Below, in pieces: positions 1 to 6,147 of a stretch of 12,288 nucleotides of DNA. Position numbers and translations under genes: made by a program. The DNA comes from Bacillota bacterium (lineage in GTDB: Bacteria; Bacillota; Clostridia; Oscillospirales; Ruminococcaceae). Where the stretch lies: assembly GCA_023451415.1 (NCBI GenBank), contig JAEXZK010000283.1, positions 1 through 12,288 on the forward strand, written 5' to 3'. Each line of letters starts with the position of its first letter. Position 1 is the first letter of the stretch. The notes under the pieces are model-generated. The model did no database searches. It was given only the letters and a program-made list of their open reading frames with translations, and had not been told where the DNA came from.

Positions 1-423
1 GTCCTCATACTCCGCCAGCTCGGCAAAGTCTATGATCTCCCGGTAGGTCTCATCCATAAACTGGCGGGTGTAGCCCAGCATCGCCCCCCGGAGGTAGGCG
101 TTTTCCTTAACGGTCAGGTCCCCGTCAAAGCCGGAGGCAAGCTCCAGCAGGGCCGCAATGGTCCCCTCCCGTCTGACCGTGCCCCGGGTGGGCTCCATGA
201 TCCCCGATACGGCCTTGAGGAGGGTGGACTTTCCCGCGCCGTTGGTGCCGATGATCCCCAGCATCTGCCCCCGCTCCAGGGAGAAGCTGACGCCGTCCAC
301 CGCCCAGAACTCCTTGACCGTATAATCGTGCCTGAGCTTGCGCACCACGTATTCCTTCAGCCCTATTTCCTTAAAGTCCCCCGATATATACCGGATGGCG
401 ACATCTTTCAACTCCAATATCAT
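1..423 (-). CDS. ABC transporter ATP-binding protein, polysaccharide/teichoic acid export type (3' part missing)
   Basis: This is the ATPase subunit of an ABC-2 exporter that powers transfer of lipid-linked polysaccharide or teichoic acid across the cytoplasmic membrane. The 141 visible residues are the N-terminal half of the nucleotide-binding domain. A Walker A motif, GTNGAGKST, sits at residues 59-67. It is followed by the segment [18 protein letters not shown], a close match to the 'LELGAGF...LTGREN' stretch typical of Wzt/TagH/RfbB ATPases. The ABC signature, Walker B and any C-terminal substrate-binding domain lie beyond the window edge. The ATG at 423 is preceded by GAGGAGG, which overlaps the TGA stop of the permease gene just upstream, so translation of the pair is probably coupled. 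Family assignment is firm; the exported polymer cannot be told. Confidence 0.9.
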   Translation of the reverse strand, partial: MILELKDVAIRYISGDFKEIGLKEYVVRKLRHDYTVKEFWAVDGVSFSLERGQMLGIIGTNGAGKSTLLKAVSGIMEPTRGTVRREGTIAALLELASGFDGDLTVKENAYLRGAMLGYTRQFMDETYREIIDFAELAEYED

Positions 424-436
424 TTATGTCGCCTCC

Positions 437-1207
437 TCACACATAATAAAGGAACTTGTGATTGTACTTCCTGTACATCCAGCAGCCGATCCCCAGCATC
501 ACCAGGGCGTAAAAGGCACAAAGCAGATGGAAGGTCGGGGCTGGGATGCTGTTTTCAATGACGATTTTGCGGAAATAGCGGATATACACAAAAACGGGAT
601 TGGCATAAAACAGATACTGGATCTCAAGAGGATAGGCATTGATGTTATAAAAAATAGCCGAAAGATACATCAGCAGCATGGTAAAGATGCTGTAGAGATA
701 TTCTATGTCCCGGAAAAATACAAAAAGCGCCGACAGCACCATCCCCACGCCGATATTGAAAACCGTAAGGCAGGCAATGGGATAAAGCAGCAGGAAGAAC
801 GTCCACCGGAAAGGAATCCCCGGGTCCAGGGCCACAAAAATAAAAAACACCACCAGGGTCAGGCAAAAATTGATAAAGGCCTGGACGTTCCGGGACAGGA
901 GGAACATGTATTTGGGCACATCCACCTTGGTAAAAATCCCCGCGTTGGCCATCAGGGAGCGCATCCCGCCGTTGGTGGCGTCGCTGAAATAGGAAAACAG
1001 CAGGTTGCCGCAAAACAGATAGATCACATAATGCTCTGTGGTGCGGCCGAAGAAGCGGGTAAACACCAGGGCCATGACCGCAAGGGTCAGCAGCGGGGAT
1101 AATATGCTCCATATCATCCCCAGCACCGTGCGCTTGTACTTCTTTTTAAAGTCACGCTTCACCAGTTCCTCAAACAGAAACCGGTATTTTTTCATTTTCT
1201 GGATCAT
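437..1207 (-). CDS. ABC-2 type transporter permease (Wzm/TagG/RfbA-like)
   Basis: This 256-residue integral membrane protein is the channel-forming half of a polysaccharide or teichoic acid exporter and partners the ATPase encoded directly downstream. The cytoplasmic N-terminus contains YKRTVLGMIWSILSPLL (about residues 24-40), the conserved YK-x-S/T-x-LG-x-x-W-x-x-x-x-P entry of this family. About six hydrophobic segments follow (roughly 32-52, 60-75, 107-130, 134-163, 168-192 and 228-246), and the tail ends in basic and aromatic residues. Length is normal for the family (255-280). The ATG at 1207 has GAGGG about 7 bases upstream. A second ATG four codons later lacks a ribosome site. The stop codon is embedded in the ribosome binding site of the ATPase gene. 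Base composition is visibly less GC-rich than in the purine genes, as is common for surface-polysaccharide genes. Confidence 0.92.
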   Translation of the reverse strand: MIQKMKKYRFLFEELVKRDFKKKYKRTVLGMIWSILSPLLTLAVMALVFTRFFGRTTEHYVIYLFCGNLLFSYFSDATNGGMRSLMANAGIFTKVDVPKYMFLLSRNVQAFINFCLTLVVFFIFVALDPGIPFRWTFFLLLYPIACLTVFNIGVGMVLSALFVFFRDIEYLYSIFTMLLMYLSAIFYNINAYPLEIQYLFYANPVFVYIRYFRKIVIENSIPAPTFHLLCAFYALVMLGIGCWMYRKYNHKFLYYV

Positions 1208-1513
1208 TGAGGGTCCCTCGCTTTGCGTTCTTTCAATCGGTCATGGCCGGCCGGTCTCTTTGCCCCGGGCAGACATGGCGGGGCAAAACAAGCGCCGCCG
1301 CCGTTTTGGCTCCCGGCAGCTTTTGTTTTTCTCTTCTCCGCGGTTCTTTTTTGGGGGCCAGCGCCCGGATCAGCCCCGGGAGGGCCCGCCTGGCACAGCT
1401 TTTTGCCGGGGCGGAAAGAAAATACGGCCGGAAGCTCCTCCGGCGCCGGAAAGCTGCGCCGGTTCTTTGTCCGCTGCGGGCATCCCGGTCAAACAACTAT
1501 TCTTCCCATAAGT
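1208..1513 (-). other. Long structured 5' leader of the ABC exporter operon
   Basis: Between the predicted transcription start near 1513 and the permease start lies a stretch of about 300 bases with no credible gene. It is very GC-rich and full of self-complementary sequence. Examples are a perfect 12-base palindrome at 1439-1450 (TCCGGCGCCGGA), a hairpin with arms 1259-1266 and 1280-1287 (TTTGCCCC/GGGGCAAA, 13-base loop), and a small GAGGG/CCCTC palindrome at 1209-1219 that includes the permease ribosome site. Open frames across it are arginine/proline-rich and look non-coding. No known riboswitch consensus was recognised. A regulatory leader is an inference. Confidence 0.5.
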
Positions 1514-1520
1514 CCCAACT

Positions 1521-1549
1521 ATTATAGCAGACTGGGATGTCCGCCGCAA
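1521..1549 (-). promoter_or_regulatory. Sigma-A-type promoter for the ABC exporter operon
   Basis: Read on the minus strand, TTGCGG (1549-1544) is followed after exactly 17 bases by a perfect TATAAT (1526-1521). The -10 is preceded by TGC, giving an extended -10 (TGCTATAAT). Transcription would start near 1513 and run toward the permease gene. The -35 box overlaps a small inverted repeat (CGCCGC/GCGGCG) that might bind a regulator. The promoter lies just beyond the spoIIID hairpin, so the exporter operon has its own start. Confidence 0.7.
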
Positions 1550-1583
1550 GAGCGGCGACCTTTTGCCGCCCCTGCACGCTAAA

Positions 1584-1618
1584 GGGTCCATCGCAGAATA
1601 ACTTTCCGCAATGGACCC
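1584..1618 (-). terminator. Hairpin downstream of spoIIID, probable weak terminator
   Basis: Arms 1584-1598 and 1604-1618 form a 15-pair stem (GGGTCCAT... on the minus strand, two G-U wobbles) around a 5-base loop. It begins 11 bases after the spoIIID stop. On the minus strand the stem is followed by only three U residues (TTTAGCG), so it is an imperfect intrinsic terminator. It may instead protect the 3' end of the message. Confidence 0.55.
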
Positions 1619-1628
1619 CTCTTATCGC

Positions 1629-1880
1629 TTACCGTTCTTTTGCATATTTTTTCTTGGTGGCCATCCCGCCGCGGATGTGCCGCTCCTGTTTATTTTTGTC
1701 CAGTACTTCCTTGACCTTCAGATACAGCGGGAAGTTGATTTTCTGCAAACGTTCCGTTATATCTTTATGTACCGTAGATTTTGAAATATCAAATTTTTTG
1801 GCGGTTTCCCGTACGGTGGCCCCTGTCTCGATAATGTACAGGGCAAAGGTGTTGGCTCTGTCTTCTGGGAGACCCTTCAA
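1629..1880 (-). CDS. spoIIID: Stage III sporulation transcriptional regulator SpoIIID
   Basis: SpoIIID is a small DNA-binding protein of the mother cell that activates and represses sigma-E-dependent sporulation genes and helps switch on sigma-K. The 83-residue product matches the Bacillus protein, as recalled, almost without gaps: YIIETGATVRETAKKF, then the recognition helix SKSTVHKD (residues 33-40) followed by ITERL, and the basic C-terminal block HIRGGMATKKKY (68-79). The C-terminus is about ten residues shorter than in Bacillus subtilis. The start is a TTG at 1880: GGAGGG lies 6 bases upstream, and this start gives the same N-terminal length as the Bacillus protein. An ATG five bases upstream is in another frame and stops after two codons. 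The gene is divergent from the RpiR-type regulator and is not obviously co-transcribed with a neighbour. It shows that the host forms endospores. Confidence 0.95.
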   Translation of the reverse strand: MKGLPEDRANTFALYIIETGATVRETAKKFDISKSTVHKDITERLQKINFPLYLKVKEVLDKNKQERHIRGGMATKKKYAKER

Positions 1881-1913
1881 GTCATTCCCTCCCTCAAATG
1901 TTGGTCTTGTTAC

Positions 1914-1942
1914 AATATATGGCCCCGCCGGGGGATGTATGT
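1914..1942 (-). promoter_or_regulatory. Sigma-E-like promoter for spoIIID
   Basis: On the minus strand ACATACA (1942-1936) is followed after 14 bases by CATATATT (1921-1914). This resembles the sigma-E pattern known from Bacillus (-35 with an ATA core, spacer about 14, -10 CATACA-T). Transcription would begin near 1907, giving a leader of about 25 bases. spoIIID is known to be sigma-E dependent in Bacillus, which supports the reading, but the match is partial. The spacer holds a CCCCGGCGGGG palindrome. Confidence 0.45.
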
Positions 1943-1998
1943 GTGTTTTGTCCTCGAAAAAGCGCCTTTTCTCCGGCCGCCGGCCTGCTGAGAACGGT

Positions 1999-2028
1999 TT
2001 GCAATCCTCCGGATGGATATGCTATGAT
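1999..2028 (+). promoter_or_regulatory. Sigma-A-type promoter for the RpiR-family regulator gene
   Basis: TTGCAA (1999-2004) and TATGAT (2023-2028) are separated by 18 bases, and the -10 is preceded by TGC, giving an extended -10. The start would be near 2035, leaving a leader of about 65 bases before the regulator gene. Confidence 0.6.
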
Positions 2029-2099
2029 AAGCACGGGCAGAACCGGCCGCCCCCGGCTCCGCGCCCGCCACAACGCATTGCGAAGGAGATGTATGTAAG

Positions 2100-2855
2100 G
2101 TGATCATCCCCCTGGACGCCGAAATCATGGAAAGCCTGACCAAGACCGAACGCGAAGTGGTCCATTTCATCAACAGCAATGAGGATCGACTCTCCCAGCT
2201 GTCCATTGTTGACATCGCCTACGAGACCTTTTCCTCCCCGGCCACTGTTTCCCGGGCCATCCGCAAGTGCCGGATCAACGGCTTCAACGAGCTGCGGTAC
2301 AAGCTGACGGCAGGCGCCAGTGACAAGCAGCTGGTGGATGTCAATGAGATCCTCAACAAGTCCCTCATCGAGGCTTCCCGCACCGTGGAGCAGATTTCCA
2401 TGGCCGACATTGTCCAAAGCATCGACTTGATCCGGGGCGCCCGGCGGGTCTACGTCTTTGCCCGCGGGATGACCGAGTACATTGCCAATGAGTTCTGCTT
2501 TAAGCTCCAGCTGATGAACATCGACGCCATGATGACCGATGACCCCAAGATCATGGTGAGCATCGCCCAGTCCATCTCCCCCCAGAGCCTGGCGGTGATT
2601 TTCTCCCTCAACGGGCACACCCCGGAGCTGGTGGAGTCCGCCATGAACGCCAGTCTCATGGGCTGCCCGGTCATCACCTGCTCCTGCAACCCGGACAGCG
2701 AGCTTGCCCAATATTCCACCGTCCATATTGTGGGATACAAGCACAGCCATGTTTCCTTCCGTTCCTATGAGGTCACCTCACGGCTGCCCCTGCTGATTAT
2801 TTCCCGGGTGCTCATCGACGAGCTGGTGAACACCTCCAGCTCCCCTCCTGTGTGA
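2100..2855 (+). CDS. RpiR/MurR-family transcriptional regulator (HTH plus SIS domain)
   Basis: This 251-residue protein probably senses a sugar phosphate and controls the phosphotransferase operon directly downstream. The N-terminal HTH_6 region (residues about 1-75) starts with ESLTKTEREVVHFI and has the family helix pattern LSIVDIAYETFSSPATVSRAIRK in two adjoining parts (about 34-56). A SIS sugar-phosphate domain follows (about 115-240), with VYVFARGMTEYIANE (118-131) and the phosphate-loop-like SLNGHTPE (169-176). The usual small residue and serine of the first SIS loop (GxGxS) is replaced by RGMT. The chosen start is GTG at 2100, with AAGGAG about 11 bases upstream; an in-frame ATG at 2127 would remove nine residues. 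RpiR proteins can repress or activate, and the sequence does not say which applies. Fructose operons of this type more often have a DeoR-family FruR, so the regulator type is a variation. Confidence 0.9.
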   Translation: MIIPLDAEIMESLTKTEREVVHFINSNEDRLSQLSIVDIAYETFSSPATVSRAIRKCRINGFNELRYKLTAGASDKQLVDVNEILNKSLIEASRTVEQISMADIVQSIDLIRGARRVYVFARGMTEYIANEFCFKLQLMNIDAMMTDDPKIMVSIAQSISPQSLAVIFSLNGHTPELVESAMNASLMGCPVITCSCNPDSELAQYSTVHIVGYKHSHVSFRSYEVTSRLPLLIISRVLIDELVNTSSSPPV

Positions 2856-2895
2856 ATTCACAACCTCTGTCCGCCTCTGGCAGAACCAAATATGA

Positions 2896-2940
2896 GATGA
2901 AAGTCTTTTTAATTTTCGAAAAGATTTTCATCTTTTTTTT
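2896..2940 (+). terminator. AT-rich hairpin with U-tract after the regulator gene; also a candidate operator
   Basis: Arms GATGAAAGTCTTTT (2896-2909) and AAAAGATTTTCATC (2919-2932) form a 14-pair stem with one G-U wobble and a 9-base loop, followed by eight T residues (2933-2940). That is the layout of an intrinsic terminator for the regulator gene. The same near-palindrome, with TGAAA/TTTCA half-sites, lies just upstream of the -10 box of the kinase operon, where a regulator would bind. The two roles are compatible. The terminator role is well supported; the operator role is inferred. Confidence 0.7.
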
Positions 2941-2943
2941 GTT

Positions 2944-2949
2944 TATACT
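2944..2949 (+). promoter_or_regulatory. -10 box of the ketose PTS operon, without a recognisable -35
   Basis: TATACT at 2944-2949 fits a sigma-A -10, giving a start near 2956 and a leader of about 23 bases. No -35 hexamer is visible at 15-18 bases upstream, because that region is occupied by the right arm of the palindrome. This suggests either a weak promoter or one that needs an activator bound around position -42. Confidence 0.5.
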
Positions 2950-2963
2950 AGAGGCATAAAGGA

Positions 2964-2981
2964 AAGGAGGGGGTAAAAATT
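2964..2981 (+). promoter_or_regulatory. Ribosome binding site pointing to an AUU start codon
   Basis: A perfect AAGGAGG (2964-2970) lies 8 bases before ATT at 2979. The first in-frame ATG (2997) is 26 bases away, too far for this site. Upstream in the same frame there is a stop (TAG at 2949-2951) and no ATG, GTG or TTG between it and 2997. This site decides the start chosen for the kinase gene. Confidence 0.7.
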
Positions 2982-3896
2982 ATCTACACACTGACGATGA
3001 ATCCCGCCATCGACATGAACATTGCCACACAGGGAATCAAACCCAGATTGGTCAACAGAACCCTGGATACCGTTTATACCCCCAATGGAAAGGGCATAAA
3101 TAGCACAAGGGTCCTGCGGCACTTTGGGATGGACTCCGCGGTGCTGGGCTTCTTCGGAGGATTCAGCGGCCGCTACATTGTAGAGACCCTGCGGGAAGAG
3201 GGCGCTCCCGTTTATGACATCCCCGTGGAGGACATCACACGGATCAATATCTTTCTCAACGACGGGCAGCAGGAATATAAATTTGTCAACGACGGCGCCC
3301 GGGTGTCCCTCCAGGCCCAGGAACAGCTGCTGGAGCTGCTGGGGTCCCTTGAGGATTTCCGCTTCCTCACCATCAACGGCAGCCTGCCCCCGGGGATCGA
3401 CGAATCTTTTTATGACCGCGTCCTTGATGTGTGCGGCCGCAGGGGAGTTCAGGTAGTCCTGGATATCAGCTCCAAGCGGCTGCCCCAGCTTCTCCGGTAC
3501 CGCCCTCTCCTTATCAAGCCAAACGACGAGGAAGTGCTCCATATCTGGGGCAAGCATCTGGCAAGCGCCTCTGATGTGGAAAAAGTGATGGATCTGCTCC
3601 ACGGGCAGGGCGCCCGGAATGTCCTCCTGACCCTGGGGGACAAGGGGATGCTCTTCAGCGATGGAACGAACATCTGGTACTGCGACGCCCCCAAGGTAAA
3701 ACTGGTCAGCTCGGCCTGCGCGGGGGACGCCTCCCTGGCGGCCTTCCTCAGCGAGTGGCTGGGCAGCGGGGATGTGGAGCAGGCTATGAAGAAGGCTAGC
3801 GCCACCGGCGGAAACGTCGCCGAAAGCGCAGGGCTGGGCGATATGAAAAAGGTCCCGGCATATATGAAAAACTTGACAGTGAGGAAAGTGAGGTAG
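2979..3896 (+). CDS. pfkB: PfkB-family ketose-1-phosphate kinase (1-phosphofructokinase-like), probable AUU start
   Basis: This kinase is expected to phosphorylate the ketose 1-phosphate delivered by the PTS at C6, forming a bisphosphate. Starting at ATT 2979 gives 305 residues beginning with IYTLTMNPAID. That is the first beta strand and substrate loop conserved in 1-phosphofructokinase and LacC (I-Y-T-x-T-x-N-P-A/S-I/L-D). A start at ATG 2997 would delete the strand. Other landmarks are NGKGIN (36-41), GSLPPG (134-139), IKPNDEE (179-185) and the C-terminal motif ACAGD, with the catalytic Asp at 250. Two normally invariant glycines are changed: GGKG reads NGKG, and GAGD reads CAGD. The active-site Asp is kept, so activity is likely. 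The stop is 4 bases from the next gene. Fructose 1-phosphate is the default substrate; tagatose 1-phosphate or another ketose phosphate is possible. Confidence 0.88.
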   Translation: MIYTLTMNPAIDMNIATQGIKPRLVNRTLDTVYTPNGKGINSTRVLRHFGMDSAVLGFFGGFSGRYIVETLREEGAPVYDIPVEDITRINIFLNDGQQEYKFVNDGARVSLQAQEQLLELLGSLEDFRFLTINGSLPPGIDESFYDRVLDVCGRRGVQVVLDISSKRLPQLLRYRPLLIKPNDEEVLHIWGKHLASASDVEKVMDLLHGQGARNVLLTLGDKGMLFSDGTNIWYCDAPKVKLVSSACAGDASLAAFLSEWLGSGDVEQAMKKASATGGNVAESAGLGDMKKVPAYMKNLTVRKVR

Positions 3897-3900
3897 TAGT

Positions 3901-5286
3901 ATGAGTAAGAAGATTTTAGCCGTCACGGGCTGTCCCACCGGGATTGCCCACACCTTCATGGCCGAGGAGGCCCTGAAAACCGCCGCCAAGGAAATGGGCG
4001 TGGACATCAAGGTGGAGACCAACGGCGCCGTGGGCGTGGAAAATGCCATCACCCCCGAGGATATGAAGGACGCCATCGGCGTCATTATCGCTTCGGACAA
4101 AAACGAGAACGTGGGCCGTTTCAGCGGCCTGCCCGTCCTGGAGACCTCTGTCTCCGACGGCATCAACAAACCCAAGGAGCTGATCCAGAAGGTCCTGGAC
4201 GGCAAGGTTCCCGTCCTCAAAGCCTCCGGCGCATCCCCCAGGGCCGACCGGGAAGATGTCGGCGAGGTCAAGGAGTCCTTTGGCCGCCAGATCTACAAGC
4301 ATCTGATGAACGGCGTCAGCCACATGCTCCCCTTTGTGGTGGCCGGCGGTATCCTCACCGCGGTTTCCTTCCTCTGGGGCATCTATTCCTTTGATCCCAA
4401 CAGCGACCAATACAACGCCTTTGCCGCCATGCTCAAATCCATCGGCGGGGTGTCCATGGGCTTGATGGTCCCTATTTTCTCGGCCTTTATCGCCCAGTCC
4501 ATCGCCAACCGCCCCGGCATGATCGCCGGCTTTGTAGGCGGCATGATCGCTTCCAACACCGGCTCCGGCTTCATCGGAGGCATCCTGGCGGGCTTTGTGG
4601 CGGGCTACTTCACCTATTATCTGGTCAAGAGCCTTTCCGGCATGCCCAAGCAGTTTGAGGGCCTCAAGTCCATCTTCCTCATCCCCCTGGTCAGCGTCTC
4701 CGTCATCGGCATCTTCATGTCTCTGACCGCAGGGCCGGTGTCTTCCATCAACCAGGCCATGATGGACTTCCTGGCCGGACTCCAGAACTCCAACCCCCTG
4801 CTCCTTGGCATCGTTATCGGCTGCATGAGCGCCTTTGACATGGGCGGGCCCGTCAACAAGGCCGCTTACGTCACCGGCACCATGCTCCTGGGCCAGGGAA
4901 ACTACTACTTTATGGCCGGCGTTTCCGCTGCCTGCATCACCCCGCCCCTGGTCATAGCCATCGCCACCACCATCTTCCGCGACAAGTTCACCGACGACGA
5001 GAAGGCCGCCGGCATCGCCAACTATGTCCTGGGCTGCACCCACATCACCGAGGGTGCCATCCCCTTTGCCGCCAAAAACCCCTTGGTGGTCCTCCCCATC
5101 CTGATGCTTTCTTCTTCCATCTCCGCAGTGATCACCTACTTCCTCCAGATTCAGGTGCCCGCCCCTCACGGCGGTTTCCTCATCCTGCCCCTGGTGGATA
5201 AGCCCCTCCTGTGGGTGGGCGCTATCCTCATTGGCTCGGTGGTGGGCGCGCTGATCTACGGTATCACAAAAAAGAAAGTTGAGTGA
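3901..5286 (+). CDS. PTS system fructose-family EIIBC component
   Basis: This 461-residue membrane protein imports and phosphorylates a ketose, most likely fructose or a relative. The N-terminal EIIB domain (about 1-100) has the fructose-type phosphorylation loop VTGCPTGIAHTFMA with Cys11 as the phosphate carrier. A linker of about 25 residues leads to the EIIC domain (about 125-458), rich in hydrophobic helices, with GGPVNKAAY (315-323) and the conserved sugar-site motif HITEGAIPFAA (His381, Glu384). There is one EIIB domain and no EIIA domain; EIIA is supplied by the last gene of the operon. The ATG at 3901 has GTGAGG 7 bases upstream, overlapping the end of the kinase gene. Length and domain order fit TIGR00829 plus TIGR01427-type proteins. 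Family is certain; substrate is inferred. Confidence 0.93.
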   Translation: MSKKILAVTGCPTGIAHTFMAEEALKTAAKEMGVDIKVETNGAVGVENAITPEDMKDAIGVIIASDKNENVGRFSGLPVLETSVSDGINKPKELIQKVLDGKVPVLKASGASPRADREDVGEVKESFGRQIYKHLMNGVSHMLPFVVAGGILTAVSFLWGIYSFDPNSDQYNAFAAMLKSIGGVSMGLMVPIFSAFIAQSIANRPGMIAGFVGGMIASNTGSGFIGGILAGFVAGYFTYYLVKSLSGMPKQFEGLKSIFLIPLVSVSVIGIFMSLTAGPVSSINQAMMDFLAGLQNSNPLLLGIVIGCMSAFDMGGPVNKAAYVTGTMLLGQGNYYFMAGVSAACITPPLVIAIATTIFRDKFTDDEKAAGIANYVLGCTHITEGAIPFAAKNPLVVLPILMLSSSISAVITYFLQIQVPAPHGGFLILPLVDKPLLWVGAILIGSVVGALIYGITKKKVE

Positions 5287-5292
5287 GAATCC

Positions 5293-6147
5293 ATGCTGGT
5301 TTCCGGAATTCAAGCGTTGAACATTGCCTCCAAGCAGAATTACGCCCTCCCCGCCTTCAACTACATGAATATGGAAAACCTTCAGGCCATCCTGGCGGGC
5401 GCGGAGGAGTTGAACGCTCCGGTCATCATCCAGACGAGCCAGAACGCCATTGATTACGCGGGCTTTGAATACCTGCGGGACATCGGTGTGGGCGCCGCCC
5501 AGCGGGCCAGCATCCCGGTTGCTCTTCATCTGGACCACGGCAAGAACTTTGCCCTGAATATGCGCTGCATCCGCCATGGCTGGACCTCTGTGATGATGGA
5601 CGCCTCTCTCCAGCCCATGGAGGAGAACATCGCCGCGGTCCGCGAGGTGGTCAAGGCCGCCCACTGCCTGGATATCTCGGTGGAAGCCGAGCTGGGCTTC
5701 ATCGGCGGCAAGGAGGGTGACGCTGACGCCGGAGACGTTTACACCAAGCCTGAGGACGCAAAGCGCTTTTTTGAGGAGACCGGCTGCGATTCCCTTGCCA
5801 TCGCCGTAGGCACCCAGCACGGGCTCTACAAGGGCGAGGTAAAGATTGATTACCAGCGGATCAGGGACATCAAGGAGGCCGTGGGAGGCCGTCCCCTGGT
5901 CCTCCACGGTACCTCCTTCGTGCCTCTGGAGATGATCTCCAAGGCCATAGACAGCGGTATCAACAAGGTCAACTTTGACAGTGAGCTGAAGATGGCCGGC
6001 ATGCAGGCCATCCGCCGCTACCTGGCCGACAATCCCGAGGTCTACGACCTGCGGAAGATGAACCGGCCCATGATGGCGGCCATGAAAGATGTCGTCATGG
6101 AAAAAATTCGTGTTTGCAAAGCGGAGGGAAAATCATGGATCAAGTAA
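5293..6147 (+). CDS. Class II fructose-bisphosphate/tagatose-bisphosphate aldolase family protein
   Basis: This zinc-dependent aldolase would split the ketose 1,6-bisphosphate made by the kinase into dihydroxyacetone phosphate and glyceraldehyde 3-phosphate. In 284 residues the class II site is complete: LDHG with catalytic Asp81 and zinc ligand His82, VEAELG (130-135), the second zinc His176 in GTQHGLYKG, and the third, His205, in VLHGTS. The phosphate-binding loops differ from the usual forms: HGG/HGA-S is HGTS, and N-V-A/D/N-T-E/D is NFDSE (227-231). The length is that of GatY/KbaY and short FBA enzymes. The gene starts 6 bases after the EIIBC stop with only a weak ribosome site, which suggests translational coupling. 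Its presence makes the operon a self-contained route from ketose to triose phosphates. Fructose and tagatose bisphosphate cannot be told apart by eye. Confidence 0.9.
   Translation: MLVSGIQALNIASKQNYALPAFNYMNMENLQAILAGAEELNAPVIIQTSQNAIDYAGFEYLRDIGVGAAQRASIPVALHLDHGKNFALNMRCIRHGWTSVMMDASLQPMEENIAAVREVVKAAHCLDISVEAELGFIGGKEGDADAGDVYTKPEDAKRFFEETGCDSLAIAVGTQHGLYKGEVKIDYQRIRDIKEAVGGRPLVLHGTSFVPLEMISKAIDSGINKVNFDSELKMAGMQAIRRYLADNPEVYDLRKMNRPMMAAMKDVVMEKIRVCKAEGKSWIK

Noticed and set aside
338-1102. Open frame of 254 codons on the plus strand opposite the permease
   Set aside because: It encodes a charged, low-complexity product, while the minus strand gives a membrane protein with family motifs and good ribosome sites.
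1233-1496. Possible small arginine-rich gene in the exporter leader, minus strand
   Set aside because: It has no ribosome site at its TTG start and a composition typical of translated GC-rich non-coding sequence.
2873-2895. TGGCA near 2879 as a sigma-54 -24 element
   Set aside because: The matching GC of the -12 element is absent, and the regulator is RpiR-type, not a sigma-54 activator such as LevR.
2943-4271. Open frame of 442 codons on the minus strand, antisense to the kinase gene
   Set aside because: The plus strand encodes clear PfkB and EIIB motifs; the antisense product has no recognisable domain and covers the operon promoter.
3916-5907. Open frame of 663 codons on the minus strand, antisense to the EIIBC and aldolase genes
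   Set aside because: It is rich in Gly, Asp and His without domain motifs, mirrors two strongly conserved genes, and long antisense frames are expected in GC-rich coding sequence.
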